Source: Pleurotus djamor (taxonomy: Eukaryota > Basidiomycota > Agaricomycetes > Agaricales > Pleurotaceae). From it: 15,240 nt of DNA. Below, in pieces: positions 1 to 8,699 of the stretch. The position numbers and the translations under genes were made by a program. Location of the stretch: NCBI GenBank assembly GCA_029747585.1, contig JAPEVF010001025.1:1-15240 (forward strand). The letters are read 5' to 3'. Numbering within the stretch: position 1 is the stretch's first letter; each line of letters begins with the position of its first letter. Below the pieces are notes generated by a model that searched no databases, was not told the origin of the DNA, and saw only the letters and a program-made list of their open reading frames with translations.

Positions 1-737
1 CCCCTGCGCGTCGGGGCAGCCTCCGTCTTATCCGTCTGTNCCCTTCACACATTCACGGAGCGCCAAGTCGTTATAGAATTTTACAGACGACCTTCCCGCC
101 AACAGACTCTATGGCTTTAATAGCGCTCTGAGAGGCCCGCGAGGGTGTGATGTATATCGGTGTCTTGAAATGTTGCGCGCCCTATCTCCCCTTAGCTACA
201 TCTTCCACAGAACGAAGGGAAAAAAGACATACATCACCAAGCAGTTTTATTCCGTCATGCACATCATGGACACACCCACTCAACAATAACTCCCTCGCGG
301 TGATAGGCTTTTCTGGTGACGAAGTTATCCTCCCCTGGTCTATCCAATGTTGCAGACGATCCAAGTTAACCGGAGCCCAAGTTTTCGCGTTCCTTCAATG
401 ATTAAAGTCAGCCAACTACTCAAGCTCGAGCAATAACAGAAAGACGACTTACTGGTTGACGAATCCCCTCTTCGGGAATCGCTTCGTTATAGGTGTCTGA
501 CCACCCTCGAAGCTAGCTGAAGGACCCGGTCCGGCACGAGACTTCTGACCATTGTTACCGCGACCAGCCGTTCCTCCGTAACCAGAACCTTGACCACGAC
601 CTACGCGCTTTTGCTAACAACGGAATTGGTGTAAAGATGGGTCGAGAGAAAGAAAGCTAACGGAGACATACCGAATGCTGCGAGCGTGGTGCAGGTTTGA
701 GATTTGCGAGACTTACTCGAGCAGCTCGCGTCGACAT
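1..737 (-). CDS. mitochondrial large-subunit ribosomal protein uL15m (L15), 3' end outside window, frame broken
   Basis: Structural protein of the mitochondrial 54S ribosomal subunit, homologous to bacterial L15 and yeast Mrpl10. Exons on the minus strand: 737-672, 613-453, 392-233 and 181 downward; the introns of 58, 60 and 51 bases begin GTATGT, GTAAGT and GTATGT. The spliced product shows the L15 core in order: [11 protein letters not shown], then [54 protein letters not shown], and the C-terminal [18 protein letters not shown]. As written, the frame stops at 73-71 after 165 residues. Beyond an A/T homopolymer at 79-82 a shifted frame continues with family-like sequence ([12 protein letters not shown]), and after the N at 40 another shift gives [11 protein letters not shown] to the window edge. 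This is probably a sequence error, not true truncation. The start at 737 is the first in-frame ATG but leaves little targeting presequence, so the N-terminus is uncertain. Confidence 0.88.
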
Positions 738-847
738 CAGTGAAATAATAGGCACGGTCACGGACAAGCGCTCAGACGTTCCGAAGTTGTTGTTCAGGGC
801 CTTCGAAGATAAACAAAGCAATTTCAAGGACACTCCTATCTACGCCT

Positions 848-2062
848 CTACATTTTTACTCCTCTCCAAAGACATACAGCAGCTATCGCTGCACCAGGTC
901 CAATCAATACAGTAGAGGTAGCGTGCCATAAGGCAATACTCAGAGCCTCGCTTAAGGATTGCGAGATCCATATTGTCCCAAGGTACGTAGCCAATAAACC
1001 CATTACAGAATCCCACTTGACGCCGTGCGTAATTCGCTCGATCACTGGTGCGTCTCGTGCTGGGTGTCGAAATGATGGAATTATCGAAGCGTGAAGTGCA
1101 TCCCAGTCTTTGAGTATGGGATAAACAATGATGCCATGAATCAGCCAGGACATGATGAAAAGGAAGACGAATAAGTCGTGGAACAGAGTGAATCCACGTT
1201 GGGAGTGCTTCCGGCTGCGAGGGGATACGAGATATCGGAGGTAGGCCCGTCGCAGTATTTCAATTCCAACTGGGAATATCTGCCAAAGGGTAACAACAAC
1301 TGGTGTGGGCGATGCTATCATGATAGCTGTTGGGATGATCATCCCAAACGTCGCGCCAAAAACAATCGCTTCAGCACGCGCATTACTGACGACCGACACG
1401 GGCTTTTGGCGGTTGGGGGGAGCGTAAAGGATGCGATAGAGCCAATAAACGCAGAATGTTGGACATGTCGATATTGCTTGGTACACGATTCCTATGGCCA
1501 TGGGTACAACACTATTGTGCGACGAAAATCGCGGATCGACGAGGACAATCGTTACCGGGATGGCCAAGTTACTGAGTAGATAGATCATAGCCCTCAAGGA
1601 AGTTTGATGATCTATTGCCATTGTAAAGTAAGCGACGAGTGCGCAGCACAGCTCATCGACGGTGGCTATCCCGCTGGTAATGGAGCCATAGGCGTTGAGA
1701 AGCGTTGGGGGCAAGCTGCAGCCGTTTGTGAGATCTTCGACAAGGCCAGACTGGATAGCGTGACCATAGAGCGTGTACAAGCCTACGACGGCAACGAGGG
1801 GAAATAAGAGTATTGCTATGCCTATGGATGATTCAGTTTCACGGAAAAACATACGAACTGGACACTGACAATGGGAGAGGGTCATGATGGAGTCGACTTT
1901 CTCCCCAGGTTTATGTGGCGAAATATATATATTCCCAGCAACTCCATGGTCACAGACTGAGATAACGGCGATTTCAAAGTATGTCGAATAGTTCCAAGGA
2001 CGTAAGGTCACCAAATGAGCTTCTAGTCTCGATAGTTGCTTGATGGTCTTGCGATCCTCCAT
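848..2062 (-). CDS. polytopic membrane protein of unknown function
   Basis: An uninterrupted 404-codon frame with about eight or nine hydrophobic segments, at roughly residues 79-101, 130-150, 157-175, 185-210, 231-250, 253-270, 294-315, 347-367 and 370-397. I do not recognise it with confidence. The last helix ends in a GPGAA...LWR pattern, and the organisation is reminiscent of the fungal integral membrane family that includes AtmA/PaxA of indole-diterpene clusters; that is a guess from memory. Nothing nearby looks like a biosynthetic cluster. Residues 1-70 are less membrane-like, and starts at Met60 or Met71 are also possible, with the upstream part as leader or unspliced intron. The stop lies only 110 bases upstream of the uL15m start on the same strand. 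It has no intron, unlike most neighbours. Confidence 0.6.
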   Translation of the reverse strand: MEDRKTIKQLSRLEAHLVTLRPWNYSTYFEIAVISVCDHGVAGNIYISPHKPGEKVDSIMTLSHCQCPVRMFFRETESSIGIAILLFPLVAVVGLYTLYGHAIQSGLVEDLTNGCSLPPTLLNAYGSITSGIATVDELCCALVAYFTMAIDHQTSLRAMIYLLSNLAIPVTIVLVDPRFSSHNSVVPMAIGIVYQAISTCPTFCVYWLYRILYAPPNRQKPVSVVSNARAEAIVFGATFGMIIPTAIMIASPTPVVVTLWQIFPVGIEILRRAYLRYLVSPRSRKHSQRGFTLFHDLFVFLFIMSWLIHGIIVYPILKDWDALHASIIPSFRHPARDAPVIERITHGVKWDSVMGLLATYLGTIWISQSLSEALSIALWHATSTVLIGPGAAIAAVCLWRGVKM

Positions 2063-2870
2063 ATGGTGATCATGTAGTTAATTATTTGCATACCACGAGA
2101 TAGCCAAACAACGGATCAACTACAAAACCTTCGACTGCGACATTTTTTTTTCTTCACTCATTTCTGAACTCGCATTATTGTCCCCTTGCAAACGCTTTAC
2201 AATCTCTTGCAAGAGTCTACAGCAGGGTCCAAGAGGAATTCATGACGCGTCTAGCTGGAGCCCACCGCAGCGGTTTCGCGGTCAATTGACTTGTAGTGGG
2301 GTTTCCTTACCAGATGTGGTACAATCGTCCTGTACTGCTGTTCCGTAGTAGAAAATGACTGTACCCCTCGTGTTTGTGTTCTTGTTCGTAGGTATGCCTC
2401 ATGAATTCATGGATATCTATATCTCGATCGTATAATACCTCTTGGTTTCTCGGACAGCTCGCGCGATCCGGAAGACAAGGCAGATGAGCTCCGAGCAGCC
2501 CTGCGGACCGGAACGCTACTTGTAATTAGAATGTCTGATTCGACTGGCCCTCTTGTATATGAGTGGTTGGCGGTCAGACCAGTGCACAGTATTACAAGGG
2601 CCATGACTGTATCAGTTGCCTCGCCAGCGGCCTTTAGGGTCCCCAATCGGGCCAAAGCACGTAGGGTGGGGCAAGGTGTATATAACAGAGCGGGGTAGGA
2701 GAGAACAATGTCTGAGAACGAGCGCAAAACGGGGAATAAGTGTCGACTTATTGTCTCCCGAATTCGCAAAAATGGTTATAAAGATGCGGCGTTTCAGGAC
2801 CTGCCTCAATTGGCTTCGTCCTCGCCCATCATTGTGGTCGTCACTATTGTCGCCATCCCCGCCCCTACCA
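2063..2870. other. intergenic region between divergent genes
   Basis: About 800 bases separate the membrane-protein start from the phosphodiesterase start. I see no recognisable gene. It contains a T-rich run near 2142-2152, a CCAAT pentamer at 2643-2647 and a TATATA run at 2679-2684 that could serve the plus-strand gene. A splice-acceptor-like tract ends near 2392. A plus-strand frame is open from about 2410 to 2700 but has no family resemblance. A minus-strand frame at 2769-2407 contains DIVLSYPALL, which resembles an F-box fragment but has no supporting context. Confidence 0.5.
2679..2684 (+). promoter_or_regulatory. possible TATA element upstream of the cAMP phosphodiesterase gene
   Basis: The run TATATA in the context GTGTATATAACAG lies about 190 bases upstream of the phosphodiesterase ATG, with a CCAAT pentamer 32 bases further up (2643-2647). 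Placement is plausible for a fungal core promoter, but such AT runs occur by chance and there is no transcript start to anchor it. Confidence 0.25.
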
Positions 2871-4253
2871 ATGCCTGCCTTCAACATCATCGTGGTAGGC
2901 TCCGGCGGAGGACCTGACGAAACAAATCTCTCTGCGTATGTCCCTCCTTGTATTCCGGTTTGCTTTACGTTTTGTAGGCATGCACGTGGCTGATATCGTT
3001 ATTTTTTCTAACCTTCTTCTTCCTTCCTTTATCAGTTACCTGTTAAAGCCTGCCGAAGACTCCTGGGCAGACGGAATCATTGGCTTAGAAGCAGGTGAGT
3101 CTCACTGGGGCAAACATGCACGAGTCAAACAGGTGTTGATGTCCTCTCAGGCTCGGGGCAAGGCGCGTTGTCCAGGATTCTGAACACGGATGAGCAATTC
3201 TGGAGTAGTGATGAAGAGAAGCTGACTGCTGCTCAGATATATTCATATATACGGTGCGTGCGCCGACGAGACAACCGCAATGCACGAGGCTGATATTATG
3301 CTTACGCCACTAAGGTGCTACATGGTAACTCATGCCCACCTTGACCACGTTAACAGCCTCATTCTCTCCGCGGGATCGTCGCTCAGCGGTCGACGAAAAG
3401 AGATATTCGCGTCTGAGCAAAGCCTCAAGGATTTAGAAACCGTGTTCTCGAACCGCATTTGGCCCAAGCTAGCTTCATGGGACCAAGACGATGAGGACTT
3501 CAAGTATCTTTACTCCCCGTGCGTCATCTCTTACGTCTCTTTTTCTCTGTGAGACCTAACCCAAATCTATAGACTCGTCGCCGACACGAAGTACAGGCCA
3601 ATAACCTCCCAGATATCCACACGTATGATGCCACTCAGCCACGGCCGTCTGCTCGCTGAAAAGCCTGACGAATACATCTCCTCCGCTTTCTTCATTCGCC
3701 ACGATCCATCATCCAAAGAACTTCTCTTCTTCGGCGACGTCGAACCGGACTCTCTCGCCCTTATACCCCGTACCATCGAAGTCTGGCGCGTCGCAGCGCC
3801 AAAGATACCCCATACCCTCTCAGCAATCTTTATCGAATGTTCATGGCCTTCAACCAGACCCGATCATATGCTTCACGGTCACTTATCTCCCGAACATCTA
3901 GGCGTAGAACTCACCGCGCTGGCTTCAGAGGTCGTCAAAGTTCGTTTAGCTGAGATCAAAATACCCAACGCTGCATCCTCCGGTCCAGCACGCAAACGAC
4001 AGCGTCGCAACCCTCCTCCATCCATTGACCTCAGAGGAGCTCTCCGAGGCCTTCGCGTATACATCACACACTGCAAAGGGTGTTCACCGGAAACCCCCAA
4101 ATTGATTTTAAGCCAAGTCCGGGACATTATCACCGAGAAAGGACTAGGTGCGGAGATCCTGCTCGCTGAGCAGGGAATGCGAATAGGTCAGTCATCATCT
4201 ATCATTCTCCGTCCTCTCTATCTAAAGCTGAGACTTGACACGCAGAAATATAA
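2871..4253 (+). CDS. pde1: class II (low-affinity, PDE1-type) 3',5'-cyclic-nucleotide phosphodiesterase
   Basis: Hydrolyses cAMP to AMP, damping cAMP/PKA signalling; a metallo-beta-lactamase-fold enzyme. Exons: 2871-2935, 3036-3094, 3151-3253, 3315-3518, 3573-4186, 4246-4253; introns of 100, 56, 61, 54 and 59 bases all keep the phase. The 350-residue product is close to yeast Pde1 in length. It opens with NIIVVGSGGGPDETNLSAYL, followed by WADGIIGLEAGSGQGAL. The class II signature THAHLDH (His82, His84, Asp86, His87) provides metal ligands. Further conserved elements are PLSHGR (His167), LFFGDVEPDS (Asp199) and HGHLSPEHL (245-253), and it ends LGAEILLAEQGMRIEI. A basic insert RKRQRRNPPP (284-293) precedes the last strand. 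The last intron (donor GTCAGT at 4187) is the least certain; unspliced, the frame continues to 4362 and gives 406 residues. Its 3' end converges on striatin. Confidence 0.9.
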
Positions 4254-4955
4254 ATGCAATCTTATCACGGGTTTCAATGAGCTCTGTTCAATCTACTGTA
4301 TCCATAGCCCCACTTGCTCTTCTCCATTGTGTGTATTTCTAGCTGTTCAATACCATCTCTAGACCCTTGCCGCACGTTCGTCATTGATTATTGAATCTTT
4401 CGATTGAAGTACTAGCAGAAACGGGGATCGATACTGCTTGGGCCTATTGCCTATGTCCGACCCCAATCTTCAAAAGCCTTCCGTAGAATATCCATCACAG
4501 GTTGATGGAGAAAAGTGACTAGGAGCTAACCAGGAGTGGACGGTGGATAACGACCTTCTCGCTCCAAGGCCCTTGTCGACCTGATCCTGTTGGGTTACCT
4601 CCCCTGGGTTATACCGTTGATAAAGTTTGCAACTTCATCGAAATCGGATAATGCGAGGCAAATAGATCACGGGTCACTTGCATAGGAAATCTAAGATAGT
4701 TTCCACTAGAGTATACGCAGTAAGTACATCATGATCGTGTCGTTGATGAGACATTGGCAAACTGCATATCGGTCATGGAAAGCTACATACACTTGGAACA
4801 TAAAGCTATGAAACAAGATTCCTCTGTGGTAATAATATGTAAGCAGTCTATTAGCAGAAAATAATGCTGGCTGGTGATTCAAAGCAGTCCACCAGGGTAA
4901 CGAAATATACGACAGAAGAAACGTAACAGAAGAAGCGGTAAGTAAAAAGAGAGGG
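4254..4955. other. gene-free stretch between convergent genes
   Basis: About 700 bases lie between the phosphodiesterase and striatin stop codons, much longer than the other convergent gaps in this window. I read both strands and saw only short frames with no family resemblance. One minus-strand peptide near 4660-4600 (FDEVANFINGITQG) and one plus-strand peptide near 4570-4630 (VDLILLGYLPWVIPLIKF) look protein-like in isolation, but neither has a credible start or splice partner. The region presumably holds the two 3' untranslated regions. Confidence 0.5.
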
Positions 4956-7819
4956 TTACGACGAAGCGTAAAGCTTGACCACACCATCGGCACCAGCACT
5001 GGCCATGAAAGGTAGTGATGGGTGGAACTCAACATCAAGCACGCCCTCTCTAGCCTTTTCACGATGTGAGGTGCCCTCTTGTAAGCACTCGCGGGAACCA
5101 AGAAGGTCCCAGAAGCGGGTGGAGCAATCATGGCTTCCAGATACGAGTGACAAGCCAGCAGGATCGATCGACAATGACGTGACTCCGTCGAGGTGCGCGG
5201 TCATTGAATGGATACATTGCCCTAGGATAATTTAAGAAGGAAGGTCATCAATTGACGGCGATGAAAGCGCCTTACCGGTTCCATAATCAAATATTCGGAT
5301 GAATTTATCTTCATGGGCAGTAACAAGAAGGGACATGGTAGGATGCGAAGCCATGCGATTGACTTGCGTAGCTGGGCTGCCGTCTGCAGAGAACTTTAGT
5401 AACGTCTCAGACAGCAGCGAGAGATAACTCACCGTAGGTTATATCGGTACCCAACCGTGAAAGTTCCTTCCCAGTTTCAATGTCGAAGATCTTAACGACG
5501 GCGTTTTGGTATGCAACGGCGACCTTCCTCACATCCGCCTTCAACGCTTCCACCGACGTAGCTCCAGGAGCATCGTTGTCATCAGCCATCTCCGAAGGAC
5601 TCTCCAGGCTTTCCAAGCCCGAGAAGCCCCACGTTAATTTCAATGAGCCGCCTCCAGAAGGCCCGCTTACATCCCACACTTTCACAGCACCCTCCGCGCC
5701 AGAACTTATCAGTGTTGTCTCCTCCCGAACGAGAGCCAAATCCCAGACTGCATCCGTATGACCCACAAGTTCACCGCGGGAACGAGTTTCATCGTACGGG
5801 GCATACGTCGTATGTGCCAGAGAAGGAAGGGCCCAAACTCGAATTGACGAATCAAGGGAAGCCGAATACAACAGGCCTTTCGATGGAGCATGGATCAACC
5901 TTGTTATTGCCGCTGAATGGCCTCGCAAGGTGAGTTGCGGCTCAATCTCGGTGGTGGGACGTGCTCTATATGGAGAAGATTGTCAACTGATAAGTCAAGG
6001 GTAAACTCAAGGAAAGCACGCACGCGGTGGCAGCGAGACCAGCAACATCCATTCTCCATATCTTGACCGTGCAATCATCACCACCAGTTGCCAAGCATAG
6101 CTCATTGGGATGGAAGGCAAGGGCTCGAACGGCATCCAAGTGACTAAATTAGAATGGTCAGTCAAGTTCCACTTGAGTCAAGGGCCACGGAGATCCATGA
6201 AGGGAGCAAACTAGATTATGAAACTGACTTCCGGAGTGTTCGTTTTGCCTTCCATAGCTTAGCCCCTTCACCGTCGCCAATCACTGTGCCTTCGTCCTCC
6301 TCAGCCTCCGTTTCGGTTTCTTCCTCTTTCACCAAAGAACCATCGTCGTCATCTTCCCTCCGGCGTTCCCAGGAACTGGCACCCGCCATTACATTTCCCT
6401 GCATCTTCTGCTGTTCCGCGTCATGAGCCATCCGTAATCTGTCTTTCCAGTCGTCATCTGGACGATATATCGCGGTTGACATGCGGTTGATATCAGAGTC
6501 GCCGCCTTCTTTGTCTTTCTCTCCGCTTGCCGGAGGTTGCGGTTGGCCAGCGCTTTGAGGTTGTCCGGTAGGCTGCGAGCCAGAGGCTTGCTGCAGATGT
6601 GATTGCATAAGGGAAATATTGTTCATGGGATTGCTTCTCTCCAGTGACTGGCCCTGGTTCCCAGCTGGGGCAGAAGACGGTCCGACCATCATGTCGGGCA
6701 AAATCTTGCGTGGACGGCCGTTATATGCGATTTGATCGAAGGAAGGGACGTTAGGGAGAGTAAGGGGAGCCGAGCCGTTAGTAACAAGAGGTCGGTTTGG
6801 CAAAGGATTCATGGCTTGAGGAGACGTCAAGTAGGATATTTCCTGTAGACATCTTGGGAAGCGGAGACGCGGTGAATACAAGTAGAGCTCATGTATGGAC
6901 CGGAAACGACGTACTGCTTGAGATAATCACGACTGCGAGCCCGACTTTTTGGATCCCGGCCTGGAGGAGGCTTCCCTAGTGCAGCTATGGCGCTAGCCGA
7001 AGGCGCATTCGTCCAATTCCAAGAATTCGGCCGCGTGGAGTTGGCCGCCGTCGCTCCATTCGTCATACGACCTTCTGGAGGGAGAGGCATGTCTAAACCA
7101 GGTATAATTTCAGTTTTCCAAGCAAATGCCAGACCATTGAGTAGTACCTTCGCTGCGCGGTGAACTTCCGCTGCTCTCTTCTTTGTGACTCTGGGCATCG
7201 TCTTTCTGCATTTGAAGCGCAGCGAGCTTTGTTGGTGGTATAGACTGAGTTGAAGGTTGTGATAATTGTTTCGTGCTTCGGAAATACGAGAATGAGGTTT
7301 GGACAGAGCTTGGTTATACGCGGCCACATACCGTTCCATCCGTAGAGCGAATTCGAGCATTTTTATGCGGCGCATAAGGTCAAGTTTCACATTTTCGAAC
7401 GAACGTCGCTCGCCCTCGAGGAGAGCGATGCGTGCCTACGAATGTTGGATGGTTAGCCGGACTTTGGGTGAGGGAACGACGAAAGAACGGACCCTCATCT
7501 CTGCCCGTTCGATCTCCCACTCATTTCGGTCGCGCTCATATCGTCTCCATTCGGTCTGCAGGAAGTGAAGAACGCTAGAAAGCGTGAAATCCTGGCCGTT
7601 CAAAGGTGGTGGAAGAGGAAGGTTATTTTGTGCTCCCGGTTGCTGCTGTTGTTGCTGCTGTTGCTGCTGCTGCTGAGCCTGCTGCTGGTTATTCGGGAGG
7701 ACCTGCAAAGATGCCAGCATGGGTAACTGGATGGACGAGGAGGAGGACGAGGAGGAAAAAGGTACGGGCGGCGGAGGCTTCGAGTTGGTGTTGTTGATGC
7801 GTGAATTGGGGTTGAGCAT
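4956..7819 (-). CDS. striatin family protein, STRIPAK scaffold (PRO11/FAR8 type)
   Basis: Scaffold and PP2A regulatory subunit of the STRIPAK complex, which in filamentous fungi controls hyphal fusion, septation and sexual development. Exons: 7819-7493, 7435-7332, 7275-7148, 7092-6915, 6852-6229, 6143-6024, 5965-5433, 5383-5276, 5221-4956. The eight introns are 49-85 bases and all phases match, giving 795 residues, a normal length. Residues 1-75 are low complexity: Pro run, eight Ser (22-29), Gln12 (49-60). Then come the caveolin-binding-like [14 protein letters not shown] (78-91) and a coiled coil to about 144 ([20 protein letters not shown]). [20 protein letters not shown] spans the exon 4/5 junction. 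An acidic, disordered linker with a DDDD/E-rich stretch precedes seven WD40 repeats from about 448 to 795, beginning [19 protein letters not shown] and ending [10 protein letters not shown]. The start was chosen as the Met just before the low-complexity leader; an in-frame Met at 7927 is possible. Confidence 0.93.
7640..7687 (-). repeat. CAG/CAA trinucleotide tract coding polyglutamine in striatin
   Basis: A mixed CAG/CAA repeat in striatin exon 1, read on the minus strand, encodes QQQ-A followed by twelve Gln (residues 45-60). A GAG/GAC-type run on the plus strand at 7733-7756 encodes eight consecutive Ser (22-29) in the same exon. Interrupted trinucleotide tracts like this are prone to length change between strains. 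Confidence 0.85.
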
Positions 7820-8181
7820 TATCGGACAAACAAAACCAAAGGCCGACACGTCCTTCCAGACTTCCACGACTGCAGCCCGCCGTCTTCTGTCCTTTCCTTG
7901 TCTCGTCACTGGTGGCAGCGTGCGCAATGAAGAAAACNNGTTTTTTTCAGACTGCCCTCAGTTATATACCACTCGACCATGAAAAGCTTAAAAAAGCTGC
8001 TTCTATATTATTGAACATGGATATTTCCCTCCGATCTTCGACGGGGGCAAACAAGCTCGTTGCCATCAACACGCGGCGCGCAATGAGGCTCTGTTTATGA
8101 GTACATACACATTCTATGAGACGTCTATGCACATAGGTCGCCACGACTGGGCCTGGTTGTCCTCGGTAAGGAAAAACAGCT
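7820..8181 (-). promoter_or_regulatory. upstream region of striatin, downstream of TMA7
   Basis: 362 bases lie between the TMA7 stop and the striatin start, both on the minus strand, so this must hold the TMA7 3' end and the striatin promoter and leader. I see no gene. Two unresolved bases at 7938-7939 sit next to a run of seven T, which suggests a sequencing problem at a homopolymer. No convincing core promoter motif stands out. Confidence 0.4.
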
Positions 8182-8594
8182 CTACTTCTTGCCGGACCTA
8201 GTGATGGAATCGATGATCAATACATGGTAAAGTTAATNGGGGGGTTCATACTTCTTGATCCCGCTGCTACCGCTTCCCAAGGGGCCACCTGTGAGGGCGT
8301 TAGATTTGTTACCAAAGCATGGTCGCTACTAACCCTTCAAAGCTAAGAAATATGATCGTTCAATCATCAGTATATGTCGATGATAATATCGAGCCAAGGA
8401 TACCTACCCTTGTCTTTCGCAGCTTTCAAGGCAGCAGCTTCTTGTTTCTGCTTGTCTTTGAATGCCTTATCTTCTTCTGTATCCTCCTTCTTATCTTTCT
8501 TCGGGGCCTTTCGAAGAATGAGACTCGGATTCAAATAAGAGGTTAGCGAATCTACCTTCAAAGGCTTGAGTTTACCACCTGCGCGACCAGACAT
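8182..8594 (-). CDS. tma7: translation machinery-associated protein 7 (TMA7/CCDC72 family)
   Basis: Very small, highly charged, ribosome-associated protein conserved from yeast to man; its exact role is unclear. Exons: 8594-8556, 8507-8408, 8288-8252, 8197-8182; introns of 48, 119 and 54 bases. The splice phases join to a 63-residue protein, essentially the family length (64 in human). It starts MSGRAGGKLKPLK, continues APKKDKKEDTEEDKAFKDKQ and ends GPLGSGSSGIKKSGKK, the diagnostic tail. The last exon is only 16 bases and supplies the final bases of Lys plus SGKK and the stop. I chose the MSGR start because it is the conserved family N-terminus; an in-frame ATG at 8648 would add 18 residues. 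An N at 8238 falls in the last intron and does not affect the product. It shares a 105-base promoter with the hydrolase gene. Confidence 0.93.
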
Positions 8595-8699
8595 CGATGA
8601 GCAAAAGATTTGATTATAGGCGCTTATTGAATCAGGATACACTTCCATGGGCGCTCTCGTTTACCTCCTGTTTCAATCGATCGTAACGCAAGGCCCGCG
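8595..8699. promoter_or_regulatory. divergent promoter shared by TMA7 and the S9-like hydrolase
   Basis: Only 105 bases separate the two start codons, TMA7 reading left and the hydrolase reading right. Both promoters and 5' leaders must overlap here or extend into the neighbouring coding sequence. No TATA or CCAAT element is obvious. Confidence 0.5.

Noticed and set aside
1178..1807. Plus-strand frames of 133 and 67 codons
   Set aside because: They lie opposite the long membrane-protein frame and are Trp/Cys/Asp-rich complements of hydrophobic codons, with no domain resemblance.
2407..2769. Minus-strand frame with DIVLSYPALL, similar to DIVLSYPLLW of the F-box protein at 12105-13760
   Set aside because: Only seven identical residues; no F-box start, no LRR-like sequence around it and no extended nucleotide similarity. 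Probably coincidence.
4560..4640. Plus-strand peptide VDLILLGYLPWVIPLIKF, faintly like the PMP3 small membrane proteolipid
   Set aside because: No start, no upstream half of PMP3 and no conserved GYIPG/H pattern; too weak to call even a relic.
4706..5131. Minus-strand 141-codon frame overlapping the striatin 3' end
   Set aside because: The overlapping frame carries clear WD40 repeats in phase with upstream exons; this one is an antisense-like shadow in another phase.
7912..8144. Short frames on both strands across the unresolved bases at 7938-7939
   Set aside because: They depend on undetermined bases, carry no motif and fall in the striatin upstream region.
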